Assembly: GCA_050250955.1 (NCBI GenBank)
Contig: JBFWNR010000002.1
Location: 124,001 to 188,000 of the forward strand
Length of the DNA: 64,000 nt
Source of the DNA: CAWAYR01 sp050250955
GTDB taxonomy: Bacteria; Acidobacteriota; Vicinamibacteria; Vicinamibacterales; UBA2999
Reading direction: 5' to 3'
Shown: piece by piece, positions 8,333 to 16,993 of the stretch
Numbering within the stretch: the stretch's first letter is position 1
How the letters are laid out: the number at the start of each line of letters is the position of its first letter
Position numbers and translations under genes: made by a program
Notes under the pieces: model-generated
The model's input: only the letters and a program-made list of their open reading frames with translations
Database searches by the model: none
What the model was told of the DNA's origin: nothing

Positions 8333-9558
8333 CGGCGGGCCGGCTCCTTGGCCGCCGGCACCGGCGGCGCCGCGGCGGCGAGCCGCCCCACGGCGTCGGC
8401 GGTCCGCCCGAGGTAGACCGACCGGCTGTAGCGGGCGTCCGACAACGCGCGCGCCGCGTCGGCCAGCTCGCGCCCGGCCGCCGGGTCGTCGAGCAGGCCG
8501 GCGATGGCGGCGGCAAACGGCGCCGCCTCGGCCGGCACCAGACGAGCCACCTGCGACGACAGCACCTGGGTGTGGGTGACCAGGTCGGTGGCGACGATCG
8601 GGACGCCCGACCGGAGGTACGAGTAGATCTTCAGCGGCGTGTTGGTGCCGCGGATGCGCGGCGACGCCAGCACGGCGGCAGCGGACACGAAGGCCGGGAT
8701 CTCGCGGGCGGGCTGCTGGCCGGTGAAGACCACGTTGAGCGCGCCGAGCGCCTGCGCCCGTGCGGTCGCCGCGACCACCTGGTCCGGACTGCCGCCGACG
8801 ACCAGCACCCGGGCCTGGGGGTGCGTCGCCTGCAGGCGCGCCGCGGCCTCGAACAGCAGGTCCAGCCCCTGATAGGCCTCGAACGTGCCGGTGTACAACA
8901 CGATCGGCGCCTCGGCAGGGATCGGCCACCGGCTCCGAATCGCCGCCTCGCTCAGGGTCGGCGGCTCGTCGACGTCGCCACCCATGACGTTCTCGATGAG
9001 GATGGCGCGGTCGCCGTGGCCCAGTTCGCTGACGGCGTCCTGCAACTCCTGGCAGATGGTGATGACGACGTCCGACTTCCCCACCATCTGGCGTTCGACT
9101 GCGTCCAGCAGGCGGCGTAACCAGCGGGAGCGGCTGAACGTGAAGTTGCTCAGCTGCTGGGGCAGGCTCGAGTGCATGTCGTAGAGGTGCGGCACGCCCA
9201 GCCACCGCGCCACCCACACCCCGACCAGGCCCATCTCCTCGTGCGAGTGGACGGCGTCGTAGCCGCCCGCCAGCACGCGCCGGGCGATGGTGACGAGCAT
9301 GAAGGCGTCGAGCGCCACCTTGGCGGCCGACGGCCCGATCTTGACCCGACGGACGAAGGGTGGCCGCGGGCCACGGAAGATGCGCAGGTTCGGCAGGCTG
9401 ACGTCGCGCCCGATCGGGTAGGTGACCAGGTCGACGTGATGGCCCAGCTCGACCATCGCCTTGATGCGGTGGAACTCGCTGAAGGGCGTGCCGCGCGGCT
9501 CGAAGAACGGTTCGGGCGCCAGCATCAGCACGCGCAGCGGGCGGGTGTCGCGGCTCAC
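8329..9558 (-). CDS. glycosyltransferase family 4, first gene of the operon
   Basis: The 409-residue GT4 enzyme has an N-terminal LRVLMLAPEPFFEPRGTPFSE (the glycine/proline loop of the acceptor domain), HSHEEMG and YDMHSSLPQQ. Its donor domain contains LYTGTFEAYQGLDLL, VVFTGQQPAREIP and LASPRIRGTNTPLKIYSYL. It starts with GTG at 9558 behind a clear GGAGG ribosome-binding site. As the first gene after the divergent gap at 9559-9698 it probably follows the operon promoter. The proline-rich C-terminal tail has no recognised function. Confidence 0.92.
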   Translation of the reverse strand: MSRDTRPLRVLMLAPEPFFEPRGTPFSEFHRIKAMVELGHHVDLVTYPIGRDVSLPNLRIFRGPRPPFVRRVKIGPSAAKVALDAFMLVTIARRVLAGGYDAVHSHEEMGLVGVWVARWLGVPHLYDMHSSLPQQLSNFTFSRSRWLRRLLDAVERQMVGKSDVVITICQELQDAVSELGHGDRAILIENVMGGDVDEPPTLSEAAIRSRWPIPAEAPIVLYTGTFEAYQGLDLLFEAAARLQATHPQARVLVVGGSPDQVVAATARAQALGALNVVFTGQQPAREIPAFVSAAAVLASPRIRGTNTPLKIYSYLRSGVPIVATDLVTHTQVLSSQVARLVPAEAAPFAAAIAGLLDDPAAGRELADAARALSDARYSRSVYLGRTADAVGRLAAAAPPVPAAKEPARR

Positions 9559-9698
9559 CGGGCCGGCCTCCGGGGGACTGGCACGCCGCTAGTCTACCAC
9601 CCGGATCGCCGCTTCTTGCTGACTGACAGCGACTTATGCTACCGTTCATCGGTTGTGAACTGCCCGGACGTCGACCGCCGGGGCCGTCCACGCGACGC

Positions 9699-10661
9699 AT
9701 GAGCGACGCGCCCGCCTCCCCCACCCGCCGTCTCCTCGCAATCGCGGCCAAGCTGGCGCTGAGTATCGGACTGCTGGCTTTCGTGCTGCGCGACACCAGC
9801 CTGGCGGCGCTCTGGGCCACGCTGCGACGCGTTCATCCGGGGTGGGTGCTGGCGGCCCTGTCGGCCCACGCCGTGATGATGGCGGTGAGTGTCTGGCGCT
9901 GGAACCTGCTGCTCCGCGCCCAACACGTCGCCGTCCCGGCGCGCGCGCTGTCCGAGTCGTTCTGGGTGGCGTCGTTCTTCAACAACTTTCTGCCGAGCAA
10001 CATCGGTGGCGACGTCGTGCGGATCGCCGATACGGCGAAGCCGGCCGGCTCCAAGACGCTGGCCACGACGGTGGTGCTGGTCGACCGGCTGCTCGGCCTG
10101 TTCGCGCTGCTGACCGTCGCGGCGTTCGGCGCGGTGTCGGCGCGGGCGCTGGGCGTCGAGGTGCCCGGCGCGGGATGGCTGCAGGTTGCGGCCTTCGCCG
10201 CCGTGCTGGTCGCCGTGCCGCTCTTTGCCGTCCCTCGCCTGCTCGCGACGCTCCTGGCGCCGTTGCGGGCGCTCGGCCACCCCTGGCTCCTGGAGCGGGC
10301 GACGATGCTCCAGGAAGCCTTCTCCAAGTTCCGGGCCCAGCCGTCGTCCCTGCTGGGCGCCCTGGCCGGAGCGCTGGTCGTCCAAGTGGTGATCGTCGCC
10401 TTCTACGCCCTGACCGCCCGCAGCCTGGCGGTCCCGCTGCCGCTCTTCCTGGCCGGCGTCCTGGTGCCGGTGGCCATGGCCGTCCAGATGGCCCCGATCT
10501 CGATCAACGGCTTCGGCGTACGGGAGGCGGTGTTCAGCTTCTTCTTCGTCCGTTTCGGCCTGGGGGTCGAAGCAGCCGTGGCGGTGTCGTTGCTCGGATC
10601 GGCGCTGGTCATGCTGTTTTCGATGGGCGGTGGTGCACTGTTCCTCATGCGGCGGCACTGA
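9699..10661 (+). CDS. flippase-like integral membrane protein (lysylphosphatidylglycerol synthase TM region family)
   Basis: The 320-residue membrane protein belongs to the UPF0104/LPG-synthase TM family. Signatures are WRWNLLLRAQ, SFFNNFLPSNIGGDVVR, DRLLGLFALL and SINGFGVREAVF. About eight hydrophobic segments are visible. The ATG at 9699 is preferred over one at 9636 because the latter adds a charged extension unlike the family. Members lie in envelope-glycolipid clusters and are thought to move or anchor lipid substrates; biochemical roles are poorly known. A diverged paralogue lies at 14694-15647. It is divergent from the large glycosyltransferase operon. Confidence 0.85.
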   Translation: MSDAPASPTRRLLAIAAKLALSIGLLAFVLRDTSLAALWATLRRVHPGWVLAALSAHAVMMAVSVWRWNLLLRAQHVAVPARALSESFWVASFFNNFLPSNIGGDVVRIADTAKPAGSKTLATTVVLVDRLLGLFALLTVAAFGAVSARALGVEVPGAGWLQVAAFAAVLVAVPLFAVPRLLATLLAPLRALGHPWLLERATMLQEAFSKFRAQPSSLLGALAGALVVQVVIVAFYALTARSLAVPLPLFLAGVLVPVAMAVQMAPISINGFGVREAVFSFFFVRFGLGVEAAVAVSLLGSALVMLFSMGGGALFLMRRH

Positions 10662-10817
10662 TTTGCACTCTGCCGCCCCGGCCGTGGTACTCTCCTGACC
10701 GCGTAAAGCGCCGTGCAGACGGGGCCGATACACCGGCTGCCCGAGTGCGTGTCGGCGCGCCCCCGAACTCCCACCGGGCGGCGGCGCGGACCCGTCGGAC
10801 CCGCAGGAGAGAGGGAT

Positions 10818-12005
10818 ATGGATCGACGTCGTGTGGTGGGAGCGTGCGTGCTCGCCGTCCTGGCGACCGCCTGCCAGCAGAGCAAGAGCGCCAACCCGCT
10901 CAGTCCCGACATCGCCGGGCCGATTCCCGGCGTGATCATCAGCGCCCCGAAGAACCTCGAGCCATTCGTCGGGCAGCAGATCGTCGCCAGCCAGCAGCCG
11001 CTCGATTTCCTCATCGAGAACTCCAGCACCTCGGGCGTCCGGCCGCTGGCGCTGCAGTTCCAGCTGGCCAGCGACGCCAACTTCCAGACCGTCCTGCACC
11101 AGGCCGACCAGGTCGCGATCGGCGGAAACGGCCGCACCACCTACCGGCTGCCGGCGACACTCGGCGCCGGCGGCACCTACTTCTGGCGGGCGCGGTCCTT
11201 CGACGGCGCCAACACCGGCCCCTACTCGGCGGCGAGCAACTTCACGCTCACCGAACCGGTCGTCATCGACCCGCCGACCCCGCTCGAGCCGATCGGCCAG
11301 ATCACGACCATCTCGCCGGTGTTCAAGCTGCAGAACGGCCGCATCTCGGGGCCGGCCGGCGCGGTCGTCTACCGCGTCGAAGTCGGACTCGCCCCGGAAC
11401 CCGGCCAGGTGGCGGCCGTGCTGTCCACCGGCGTCGGTTCGGGCGGCACGACCCAGCTGACCGGCGGCAACGCGCCCTACGGCACGACCCTGTACTGGCG
11501 CGCCTATGCCACCAACGGCGAGGTCCAGAGCAACTACTCGGCCTGGATCGCCTTCCGCACGCCCGCCGTGCCCACTGGTGGCGGGGGCGGCGGCGGAGGC
11601 GGGGGTGGCGGTGGGGGCGCGGTCGGTACGGTCGGGCCGCCACGTTCGATCGACATCAACGAAGCGCTGTCGATCATCAGAGCGGTGCACGACGGCACCG
11701 GCGCCGACCTGGGGTCACGGTCCAGCCGCGACAGCCGCAACCGATTCTGGGCCAGCGCCGTCGCGGTGGTGCACTACGGCCACGGACGCTACAACACCAA
11801 GGGCCCCGACTCGGGCTGGTGCATCAAGGACGGCGGCTCGGGCCGGCCCCAGTCCGACGACGTCATCGTGCGCTGCGGCTCGCGCGACGCCTGGGACATG
11901 ATTGGTGGGGCCGGCGCCAACGGCTACTCGTTCCACGCCGACTACATCGGGCGCCTGCCGGGCGATCAGAACGTCTACCCACCGCCTCGGTCGGCGCTGC
12001 CCTGA
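10818..12005 (+). CDS. lipoprotein with two FN3-like repeats, poly-glycine linker and an unrecognised conserved C-terminal domain
   Basis: The 395-residue protein starts at ATG 10818 behind AGGAGAGAGG. A short basic N-terminus leads to a lipobox-like LATAC with acylation Cys at about residue 18. Two fibronectin-III-like repeats follow, recognisable by YFWRARSFDG and LYWRAYATNG near their ends. A run of 14 glycines links to the C-terminal domain at about residues 269-395. That domain contains HYGHG at 319-323, C335 (WCIK), GRPQSDDVIV, C353, SRDAWD and YIGRL. The domain is shared with the lipoprotein at 13008-13871. No function is known to me. Location is probably the outer membrane or periplasmic face. 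Confidence 0.75.
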   Translation: MDRRRVVGACVLAVLATACQQSKSANPLSPDIAGPIPGVIISAPKNLEPFVGQQIVASQQPLDFLIENSSTSGVRPLALQFQLASDANFQTVLHQADQVAIGGNGRTTYRLPATLGAGGTYFWRARSFDGANTGPYSAASNFTLTEPVVIDPPTPLEPIGQITTISPVFKLQNGRISGPAGAVVYRVEVGLAPEPGQVAAVLSTGVGSGGTTQLTGGNAPYGTTLYWRAYATNGEVQSNYSAWIAFRTPAVPTGGGGGGGGGGGGGGAVGTVGPPRSIDINEALSIIRAVHDGTGADLGSRSSRDSRNRFWASAVAVVHYGHGRYNTKGPDSGWCIKDGGSGRPQSDDVIVRCGSRDAWDMIGGAGANGYSFHADYIGRLPGDQNVYPPPRSALP

Positions 12006-12026
12006 CCGGCACGCGACGGTACGTGA

Positions 12027-12055
12027 CACGGGCCGGCTCGACGAGCCGGCCCGTG
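12027..12055. terminator. perfect palindromic hairpin between convergent genes
   Basis: CACGGGCCGGCTCG pairs perfectly with CGAGCCGGCCCGTG around a single central A. It lies between the lipoprotein stop (12005) and the convergent barrel gene stop (12077). It has no strong T-tract on either strand, so it would be a bidirectional hairpin terminator or RNA-stabilising structure. Confidence 0.6.
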
Positions 12056-12076
12056 CGCCGTACGCGACCGGCGGGA

Positions 12077-12829
12077 TCAGAAGCGGACGCGCAGGCCGCC
12101 GCCGTATTGCATGCCGCCGATCTTGGTGCTGACGGTGCTGCTCAGTACCGGGAACTCGGACGACGCCTGGGCGTAGCGCACGAACGCGCCGAGCCGGAAC
12201 GATCCGTTGCCGATCTGCGCCACCTTGTAGGAGAAGTCTGCGGCGACGTGGCCGCCCCAGCTGTTCTTCTTCCGGGCGACGATCTCGGGTGTGGCCGTCA
12301 CCGCGGTCGCGGCGGCATTGGCCTCCTGGATGACCACCTCGCCGATCACCTGCTGCGAGAAGCGGAACTGCGACGGCCCACCGTAGAGATGCACGTCGAA
12401 CCGCTCGCCGAGCGGCACCAGGAAGCCCGCCGAAAAATGCAGCGCCTGTTCGATGCGCTTGGTCTCGGCCACCGTGACCGAGAAGGACCGCGGTCGATTG
12501 AAGAAGATCGGGTGCGGCGCCTGGCCGATCACCGTCGCCTCGTCGGAACTGGCGCCACGGTGCGCGCTCACGCCCAGCGTGAAGTTGCCGACGACCCGCG
12601 CTCCGACCCCGAGGTCGAGGATGGCGCCGGTGGACGAGCGGCTCGACACGGTCAGCCGCCCGGCTTCGTCGTAGAGCGTGAAGGTGCCGTCGTCGGTGAA
12701 CGTCTCGTCGCCCGGCTCGAACGCGCCGTTGAGCGAGAGCATGAACCGCGACTCGTCCACCTGTGCCCAGGCCGTCGCCGGCCCGGCCACCACCATCGCC
12801 GCCACCATCAGGGCGCCCGCAACTCGCAT
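12077..12829 (-). CDS. outer-membrane beta-barrel protein
   Basis: The 250-residue protein has an N-terminal signal peptide (hydrophobic stretch ending TAWAQ). A series of amphipathic strands follows, typical of small eight-stranded outer-membrane barrels. It ends with GLRVRF, a terminal phenylalanine that fits the barrel-assembly signal. The start at 12829 follows a GGGAGG ribosome-binding site; a GC-rich hairpin lies just upstream in the leader. It is sandwiched between two related lipoprotein genes but on the opposite strand. Function is unknown. Confidence 0.68.
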   Translation of the reverse strand: MRVAGALMVAAMVVAGPATAWAQVDESRFMLSLNGAFEPGDETFTDDGTFTLYDEAGRLTVSSRSSTGAILDLGVGARVVGNFTLGVSAHRGASSDEATVIGQAPHPIFFNRPRSFSVTVAETKRIEQALHFSAGFLVPLGERFDVHLYGGPSQFRFSQQVIGEVVIQEANAAATAVTATPEIVARKKNSWGGHVAADFSYKVAQIGNGSFRLGAFVRYAQASSEFPVLSSTVSTKIGGMQYGGGLRVRF

Positions 12830-13007
12830 CGTGTCGTCCTCCCGCAGGGGTCGTGGGACCCCCTGTCCGCCTCATCCGGCGGCACGCAACCCGCCGATGG
12901 TAGCACGGCGGCACGCCAGGGCCCTATATTTCACAACTATTTAGGGGTATAGTGCTGAAGCCTGTCAGCGCGGGCGGTTCGCTCGCCTTCCGAGGAGACC
13001 TGTTCTG

Positions 13008-13871
13008 ATGTTTCGACGACTCGCCATCAGCGGCCTGATCGTGCCGAGCCTCGCGCTCGCCGCCGCGTGCTCGCAGAGCCCCCAGTCCCCCGTGTCCCCG
13101 AGCGTCGCCGCCGGTTCGGCGGAGGCCAATGCCGACGGCTCACTGCTCAAGGTGACGGCCCCGACGCTGGTGTCGCCCGAGGACGGCGCGGTCACCGAAG
13201 GGATCCGCCCGACGGTGATCTTCCGCAACGCGAGCGGTCGCTTCGCGAGCGTGGCGCTCGGCTACCGGGTGCAGGTGTTCAACGCCGCCGGCAACGTGAT
13301 TGCCGAGCTTCAGGTGGCGCAGGATCCCAGCGGCCAGACCTCGCTCGGCGCCGAGGCCGACCTCGCCAACGACACCGAGTACCGCTGGCGGGTGCGCGCC
13401 GAGTACCAGGGCGAGGCCGGTCCGTGGTCGGCGACCTGGAGCTTCAAGACGCCGCCGCGCGTCTCGCTGGGCGCCGTCGGCGGCCCGGTGGGTCCGCCGC
13501 GCAACATCGGCATCGTCGAAGCCGTCGACATCATCTTCGCCATCTACCAGGGCGGCCGATTCAACATCGGCAGGGGCTCGAACCGCACCCAGCTGAACCT
13601 GTATCTCGAGATGGCGGTGGCGGCGATCCACTACGGACACGGCAAGTGGAACCCGCGCGGCCCCGACAGCAACTGGTGCATCAAGAACGGCGGGCCGGGC
13701 CGCCCGCAGTCCGACGACGTGATCGTGCTGTGCTCGTCGCGCGACGCCTGGGACCTGGTGGGCGGCATCGGCGGGCCCAACCCGGTGTGGTCGACCAGCT
13801 ACATCGGCCGGCTGGACAACGCGCAGCAGGTCTACGCGCCGAACCCGGCCACCCTGGCCCTGCTGCCCTAG
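13008..13871 (+). CDS. lipoprotein with one FN3-like repeat and the same unrecognised C-terminal domain
   Basis: The 287-residue protein starts at ATG 13008 behind GAGGAGA. The signal segment ends LALAAAC (acylation Cys about residue 21). One FN3-like repeat (ending YRWRVRAEYQGEAGPW) leads to a C-terminal domain at about 157-287. It shares VGPPR, HYGHG, GPDS-WCIK, GRPQSDDVIV, SRDAWD and YIGRL with the protein at 10818-12005. The linker is short instead of poly-glycine. The upstream gap is AT-rich with TATAGT at 12948-12953. It probably arose by duplication of the first gene. Function is unknown. Confidence 0.75.
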   Translation: MFRRLAISGLIVPSLALAAACSQSPQSPVSPSVAAGSAEANADGSLLKVTAPTLVSPEDGAVTEGIRPTVIFRNASGRFASVALGYRVQVFNAAGNVIAELQVAQDPSGQTSLGAEADLANDTEYRWRVRAEYQGEAGPWSATWSFKTPPRVSLGAVGGPVGPPRNIGIVEAVDIIFAIYQGGRFNIGRGSNRTQLNLYLEMAVAAIHYGHGKWNPRGPDSNWCIKNGGPGRPQSDDVIVLCSSRDAWDLVGGIGGPNPVWSTSYIGRLDNAQQVYAPNPATLALLP

Positions 13872-13894
13872 CCGGGCCCGACGTGATCGCCAAG

Positions 13895-13923
13895 CGGGCG
13901 ACGGCGCAGCCGTCGCCCGTTTT
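13895..13923 (+). terminator. intrinsic (Rho-independent) terminator
   Basis: An 11-bp perfect stem (CGGGCGACGGC / GCCGTCGCCCG) with a GCA loop is followed directly by TTTT, 24 nt after the lipoprotein stop. This is the clearest intrinsic terminator in the window. Confidence 0.85.
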
Positions 13924-13927
13924 CCTG

Positions 13928-13933
13928 TACAGT
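13928..13933 (+). promoter_or_regulatory. -10-like TACAGT, 8 nt before a GTG start
   Basis: TACAGT lies directly after the terminator, with only 8 nt to the methyltransferase GTG at 13942. Transcription would begin at or within a few bases of the start codon, which suggests a leaderless mRNA. No convincing -35 is seen. Confidence 0.5.
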
Positions 13934-13941
13934 CGAGCGCC

Positions 13942-14688
13942 GTGGCCGAGACCCGGGACACGTTCTACAAGTCGTTCTCCGAGAAGCAGCTGACCGGCTA
14001 CGGGTCGGGCCGGCGGAGCCGCATCGAGCAGCACCGGCTGGCGCTCCTGCACCGCCACAAGCCGCCGCCGGGCGACATGGTCGAAGTGGGTCCCGGACAC
14101 GGCACCCTCGCCGAGCAGGCGGTGGCGGCCGGGTGGCGCTACACCGCCATCGAGGCCAGCCGCATCCTCATCGACGTGCTGAACGCCAAGGGACTGCGGG
14201 TCATCGAGTCGTTCGCACCGCCGATTCCCCTGCCCGACGCCAGCGCCGATGTCGTCTACGCCGATCAGGTGCTCGAGCACATGAACGGCATCGAACAGGC
14301 GCGGCTGTTCACCGCCGAGGCCTTGCGGGTGCTGCGGCCCGGCGGGGTCTTCTTCGTGGTCGTGCCCGACTACCTGAAGGAGCGCACCTTCTTCTGGGAC
14401 GTCGACTACACCCACAACTTCGTCACCACCGAGCGGCGGGTCCGGCAGCTGTTCAACGACGGCGGGTTCGAGACCGTGGCGGTCGAGCGGGCGATCGGCC
14501 TGGCCACCGGCGTGGCGCGCGACGCTCTGGCCGCTGCGGCGCTGCTGGTCAACGTGCCCGGCGTCGACGCCCTGTCGCGCTACACCGGGACCACCGAGCT
14601 GGTCTTCAAGGTCCGCAAGAACCTGTTCGAGACCCTGACCTTCGTGGCGCGAAAGGCCGGCGAACCGGGCGACGGCCGGGGCAGGTAG
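13942..14688 (+). CDS. class I SAM-dependent methyltransferase
   Basis: The 248-residue protein has the SAM-binding motif I VEVGPGHG, an acidic motif II (YTAIEAS) and DASADVVYADQVLEHM, which corresponds to motif IV/V. LRVLRPGGVFFVVVPD completes the Methyltransf_11-like fold. GTG at 13942 is the start, because little space remains after the terminator. It is followed after 5 nt by a flippase-like gene. Its position in a glycan cluster suggests methylation of a sugar or lipid, but the substrate is not shown by sequence. Confidence 0.85.
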   Translation: MAETRDTFYKSFSEKQLTGYGSGRRSRIEQHRLALLHRHKPPPGDMVEVGPGHGTLAEQAVAAGWRYTAIEASRILIDVLNAKGLRVIESFAPPIPLPDASADVVYADQVLEHMNGIEQARLFTAEALRVLRPGGVFFVVVPDYLKERTFFWDVDYTHNFVTTERRVRQLFNDGGFETVAVERAIGLATGVARDALAAAALLVNVPGVDALSRYTGTTELVFKVRKNLFETLTFVARKAGEPGDGRGR

Positions 14689-14693
14689 ACGGC

Positions 14694-15647
14694 ATGCTGG
14701 CCCGGATGGCCACGTCGTGGTGGGCGCGGGCCGCGCTCACCGTGGCGATCCTGGGCTGGCTGGCGTCCCGCATCGACATGACGGCCGCGGGCCGCGCCGT
14801 GGTCTCGGTCTCCCCGACACACCTGGCCGCCGTCCTCGCCCTGGTGGCCGTCGATCGGCTGGTGATGATCTGGCGCTGGGTGCTGCTGCTCCGGGCCCGC
14901 GGCGTCGAGGTGGCGGCGACCGAGGCGGCACGGGTCTTCCTGGTCAGTTCGTTCGTCGGCAGCTTCCTGCCGGCCGGCATCGGTGGCGATGCCGCCCGGG
15001 CATGGAGCCTGGCGCAGATCACCACGCGGGCGGGCGAAGCACTGGCCTCGGTGGTCGTCGATCGCCTGCTCGGCCTGCTGTCGCTGGCGGCGATGGGCCT
15101 GGCCGGGGTGGCGCTGTGGTCGCCGGGCGGGGTGAGCGGCGGCCGCGTCGCCGCCGGCGTGGCCATCCTGACCCTGGCCTGCGCGGCCGCCTTCTGGTCC
15201 GACGGCCTGCTCCGCGCCGCCGTTCCGGCGCATCGCCACGGCGGCGCCGTGACCCGTCGGGTGCTGCGGCTGGCCGACGCCGTGGCCGCCTATCGCGATC
15301 ATCGCGGCGCGCTGGCCGTCGTGATGGCCTGGTCACTCGCCGTGCAGGTCCTGCGCATCACCCAGGCCTGGCTGCTCGGCCTGGGCCTCGGCCTGCAGGT
15401 GCCCTTCGCCTACTACCTGCTCGTCATGCCGCTCGGCCTGCTGATGCTCCTCCTGCCGGTCTCGGTGAGCGGCTTCGGCGTGCCGCAGGGGGTGATCGTC
15501 TGGCTGCTGCGCCCGATGGGCGTCGCCGACAGCGTCGCCTTCGCCCTCTCGACCCTCGTCGTCCTCACCGGACTGGCCGGCAACCTGCCTGGACTGTGGC
15601 TGTGGCTGCGCCGGCGCGAGACCGCGGGGGCGGCGGCGCGGCGGTAG
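14694..15647 (+). CDS. flippase-like integral membrane protein, second copy
   Basis: The 317-residue membrane protein shares the family blocks seen in 9699-10661: IWRWVLLLRAR, SFVGSFLPAGIGGDAAR, VVDRLLGLLSL and VSGFGVPQGV. The paralogues are clearly diverged, so this is not a recent duplication. ATG at 14694 starts 5 nt after the methyltransferase stop; a second in-frame ATG at 14706 is possible. It probably moves or anchors a lipid-linked intermediate in the same envelope pathway. Confidence 0.83.
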   Translation: MLARMATSWWARAALTVAILGWLASRIDMTAAGRAVVSVSPTHLAAVLALVAVDRLVMIWRWVLLLRARGVEVAATEAARVFLVSSFVGSFLPAGIGGDAARAWSLAQITTRAGEALASVVVDRLLGLLSLAAMGLAGVALWSPGGVSGGRVAAGVAILTLACAAAFWSDGLLRAAVPAHRHGGAVTRRVLRLADAVAAYRDHRGALAVVMAWSLAVQVLRITQAWLLGLGLGLQVPFAYYLLVMPLGLLMLLLPVSVSGFGVPQGVIVWLLRPMGVADSVAFALSTLVVLTGLAGNLPGLWLWLRRRETAGAAARR

Positions 15648-15702
15648 CGTCGAGCCGGGGCGCGGTCACTGTCGGGGCGGTCGACCGGGCCCGGCGCGGC
15701 CC

Positions 15703-15731
15703 TTGGTTCCGGACTGGAAACCGAGTAGTAT
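15703..15731 (+). promoter_or_regulatory. promoter: TTGGTT, 17-nt spacer, TAGTAT
   Basis: TTGGTT at 15703-15708 and TAGTAT at 15726-15731 have optimal 17-nt spacing, 11 nt before the radical SAM ATG. It is an AT-rich patch in GC-rich surroundings. Confidence 0.55.
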
Positions 15732-15742
15732 CTGATACTTAG

Positions 15743-16921
15743 ATGGCACAGGTATACGCCGCGAAGTACCTCGCGAAGGCCGCCCTGTCGGCCCCCAAGG
15801 ACATGGTGAAGGCGGTGGTGGCCAAGTACACCCCCCTGCACCCGACGGTCTTCATCTTCCACTGCACGTTCGTCTGCGACGCCCGCTGCGAGATGTGCAG
15901 CAACTGGACCCGGGGCAACCGCAAGGAGGACATGACGCTCGACCAGATCGAGCGCGCCTTCAGCTCGAACCTGTGGAAGGACATCGAGAACGCCAGCCTG
16001 TCGGGCGGCGAGCCGACCACCCGGAACGACATGGTCGACATCTGCCGGCTGATGATCGACAAGTTCCCCAAGCTGCGCAAGCTGACCATCAACACCACCG
16101 GGCTGACGCCGCAGCGTGGCATCCCGATGCTCACCAAGGTGGTCGAGCTCTGCCACGAGCGCAACGTCATCTTCTCGACCCGGGTGTCGATCGACGGCGT
16201 CGGCGACATGCACGGCGAGGTCCGCAACGTCCGCAAGGCCTTCGACAAGGCCGGCAAGACCATCGCGGCGATGCAGGAGCTGCAGAAGAAGTACCGCTTC
16301 AACTTCGGCATCTCCTCGACGATCTTCTCCAAGAACCTCGACGACGCCGACAACATCCTGGCGTGGGCGAAGAAGGAAAAGCTCGACATCGTCTTCAACA
16401 TGGTGCGCTTCACCGACGCCATGCTGGGCAACGCCGAGCTCGAGCGGACGCTGAAGCCGATGGGGCCCGAGGAACAGCGGATGCGCCAGTTCTTCATGGA
16501 CCGTGTCCGCCAGGACCCGCTGCTCGACGGCCAGAACTACATCTACCTGCACTACGCCGACATGATCGCCAACGGCTATCACCGGCTGACGCCCTGTCCG
16601 TTCCAGACCCAGGGCGTGATGCTGAACCCCAACGGCGACCTGTTCTTCTGCGAGAACAGCGACGTGGTCGGCAACGTCACCCGGGAAGACCCCGAGGCCA
16701 TCTATTTCCGCGACGCCTCGCAGCAGCACCGCCGCCACATCCGCGACGAGAAGTGCCCGAGCTGCCTCAGCCCGTGCCAGATGAACGTCGCCGCCATCAA
16801 GCAGGTCGTGCCCTACGCCAAGTTCCTGGTCCGGGCCTCGATGGAGAAGCGCCGGCCGTCGGCCGACGCCCCGGCGCCGCCGCCGCCAGCCGCGGCCGCG
16901 GCATCCTCGACCTCGGCGTGA
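15743..16921 (+). CDS. radical SAM/SPASM domain protein
   Basis: The 392-residue protein has the radical SAM cluster motif C45-x3-C49-x2-C52 (CDARCEMC), followed by the SGGEPTTR glycine-rich SAM-contact motif. A C-terminal SPASM-like cysteine set (TPCPF, FFCEN, CPSCLSPC) should hold auxiliary iron-sulfur clusters. The last about 25 residues are low-complexity Ala/Pro. Codon use gives many AAG lysines, so the product is noticeably more Lys-rich than its neighbours. Such enzymes modify peptides, cofactors or sugars; no precursor peptide is visible nearby. It begins a transcription unit with its own promoter. Confidence 0.9.
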   Translation: MAQVYAAKYLAKAALSAPKDMVKAVVAKYTPLHPTVFIFHCTFVCDARCEMCSNWTRGNRKEDMTLDQIERAFSSNLWKDIENASLSGGEPTTRNDMVDICRLMIDKFPKLRKLTINTTGLTPQRGIPMLTKVVELCHERNVIFSTRVSIDGVGDMHGEVRNVRKAFDKAGKTIAAMQELQKKYRFNFGISSTIFSKNLDDADNILAWAKKEKLDIVFNMVRFTDAMLGNAELERTLKPMGPEEQRMRQFFMDRVRQDPLLDGQNYIYLHYADMIANGYHRLTPCPFQTQGVMLNPNGDLFFCENSDVVGNVTREDPEAIYFRDASQQHRRHIRDEKCPSCLSPCQMNVAAIKQVVPYAKFLVRASMEKRRPSADAPAPPPPAAAAASSTSA

Positions 16922-16959
16922 TTGCCGCCGGCGTGCGGCCGGATTTTCTCTGGAAAATA

Positions 16960-16987
16960 TTGCGCGCGCGCCGAATTTCGCTACGGT
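16960..16987 (+). promoter_or_regulatory. promoter candidate: TTGCGC, 16-nt spacer, TACGGT
   Basis: TTGCGC at 16960-16965 and TACGGT at 16982-16987 lie in an AT-rich patch just after the radical SAM gene. The -10 ends 6 nt before GTG 16994, so the transcript would be leaderless; the intervening AAAGGG could instead act as a ribosome-binding site. Confidence 0.45.
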
Positions 16988-16993
16988 AAAGGG

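Noticed and set aside
11577..11625. GGC/GGT-rich run that looks like a microsatellite
   Set aside because: It encodes the 14-glycine linker of the lipoprotein, in frame and with mixed glycine codons, so it is better explained as coding sequence.
9842..12952. Plus-strand open frame of about 1036 codons across the flippase and lipoprotein genes
   Set aside because: It runs out of frame through two real genes and antisense to the barrel gene. High G+C leaves few stop codons in such frames, and the product has no domain or sensible start.
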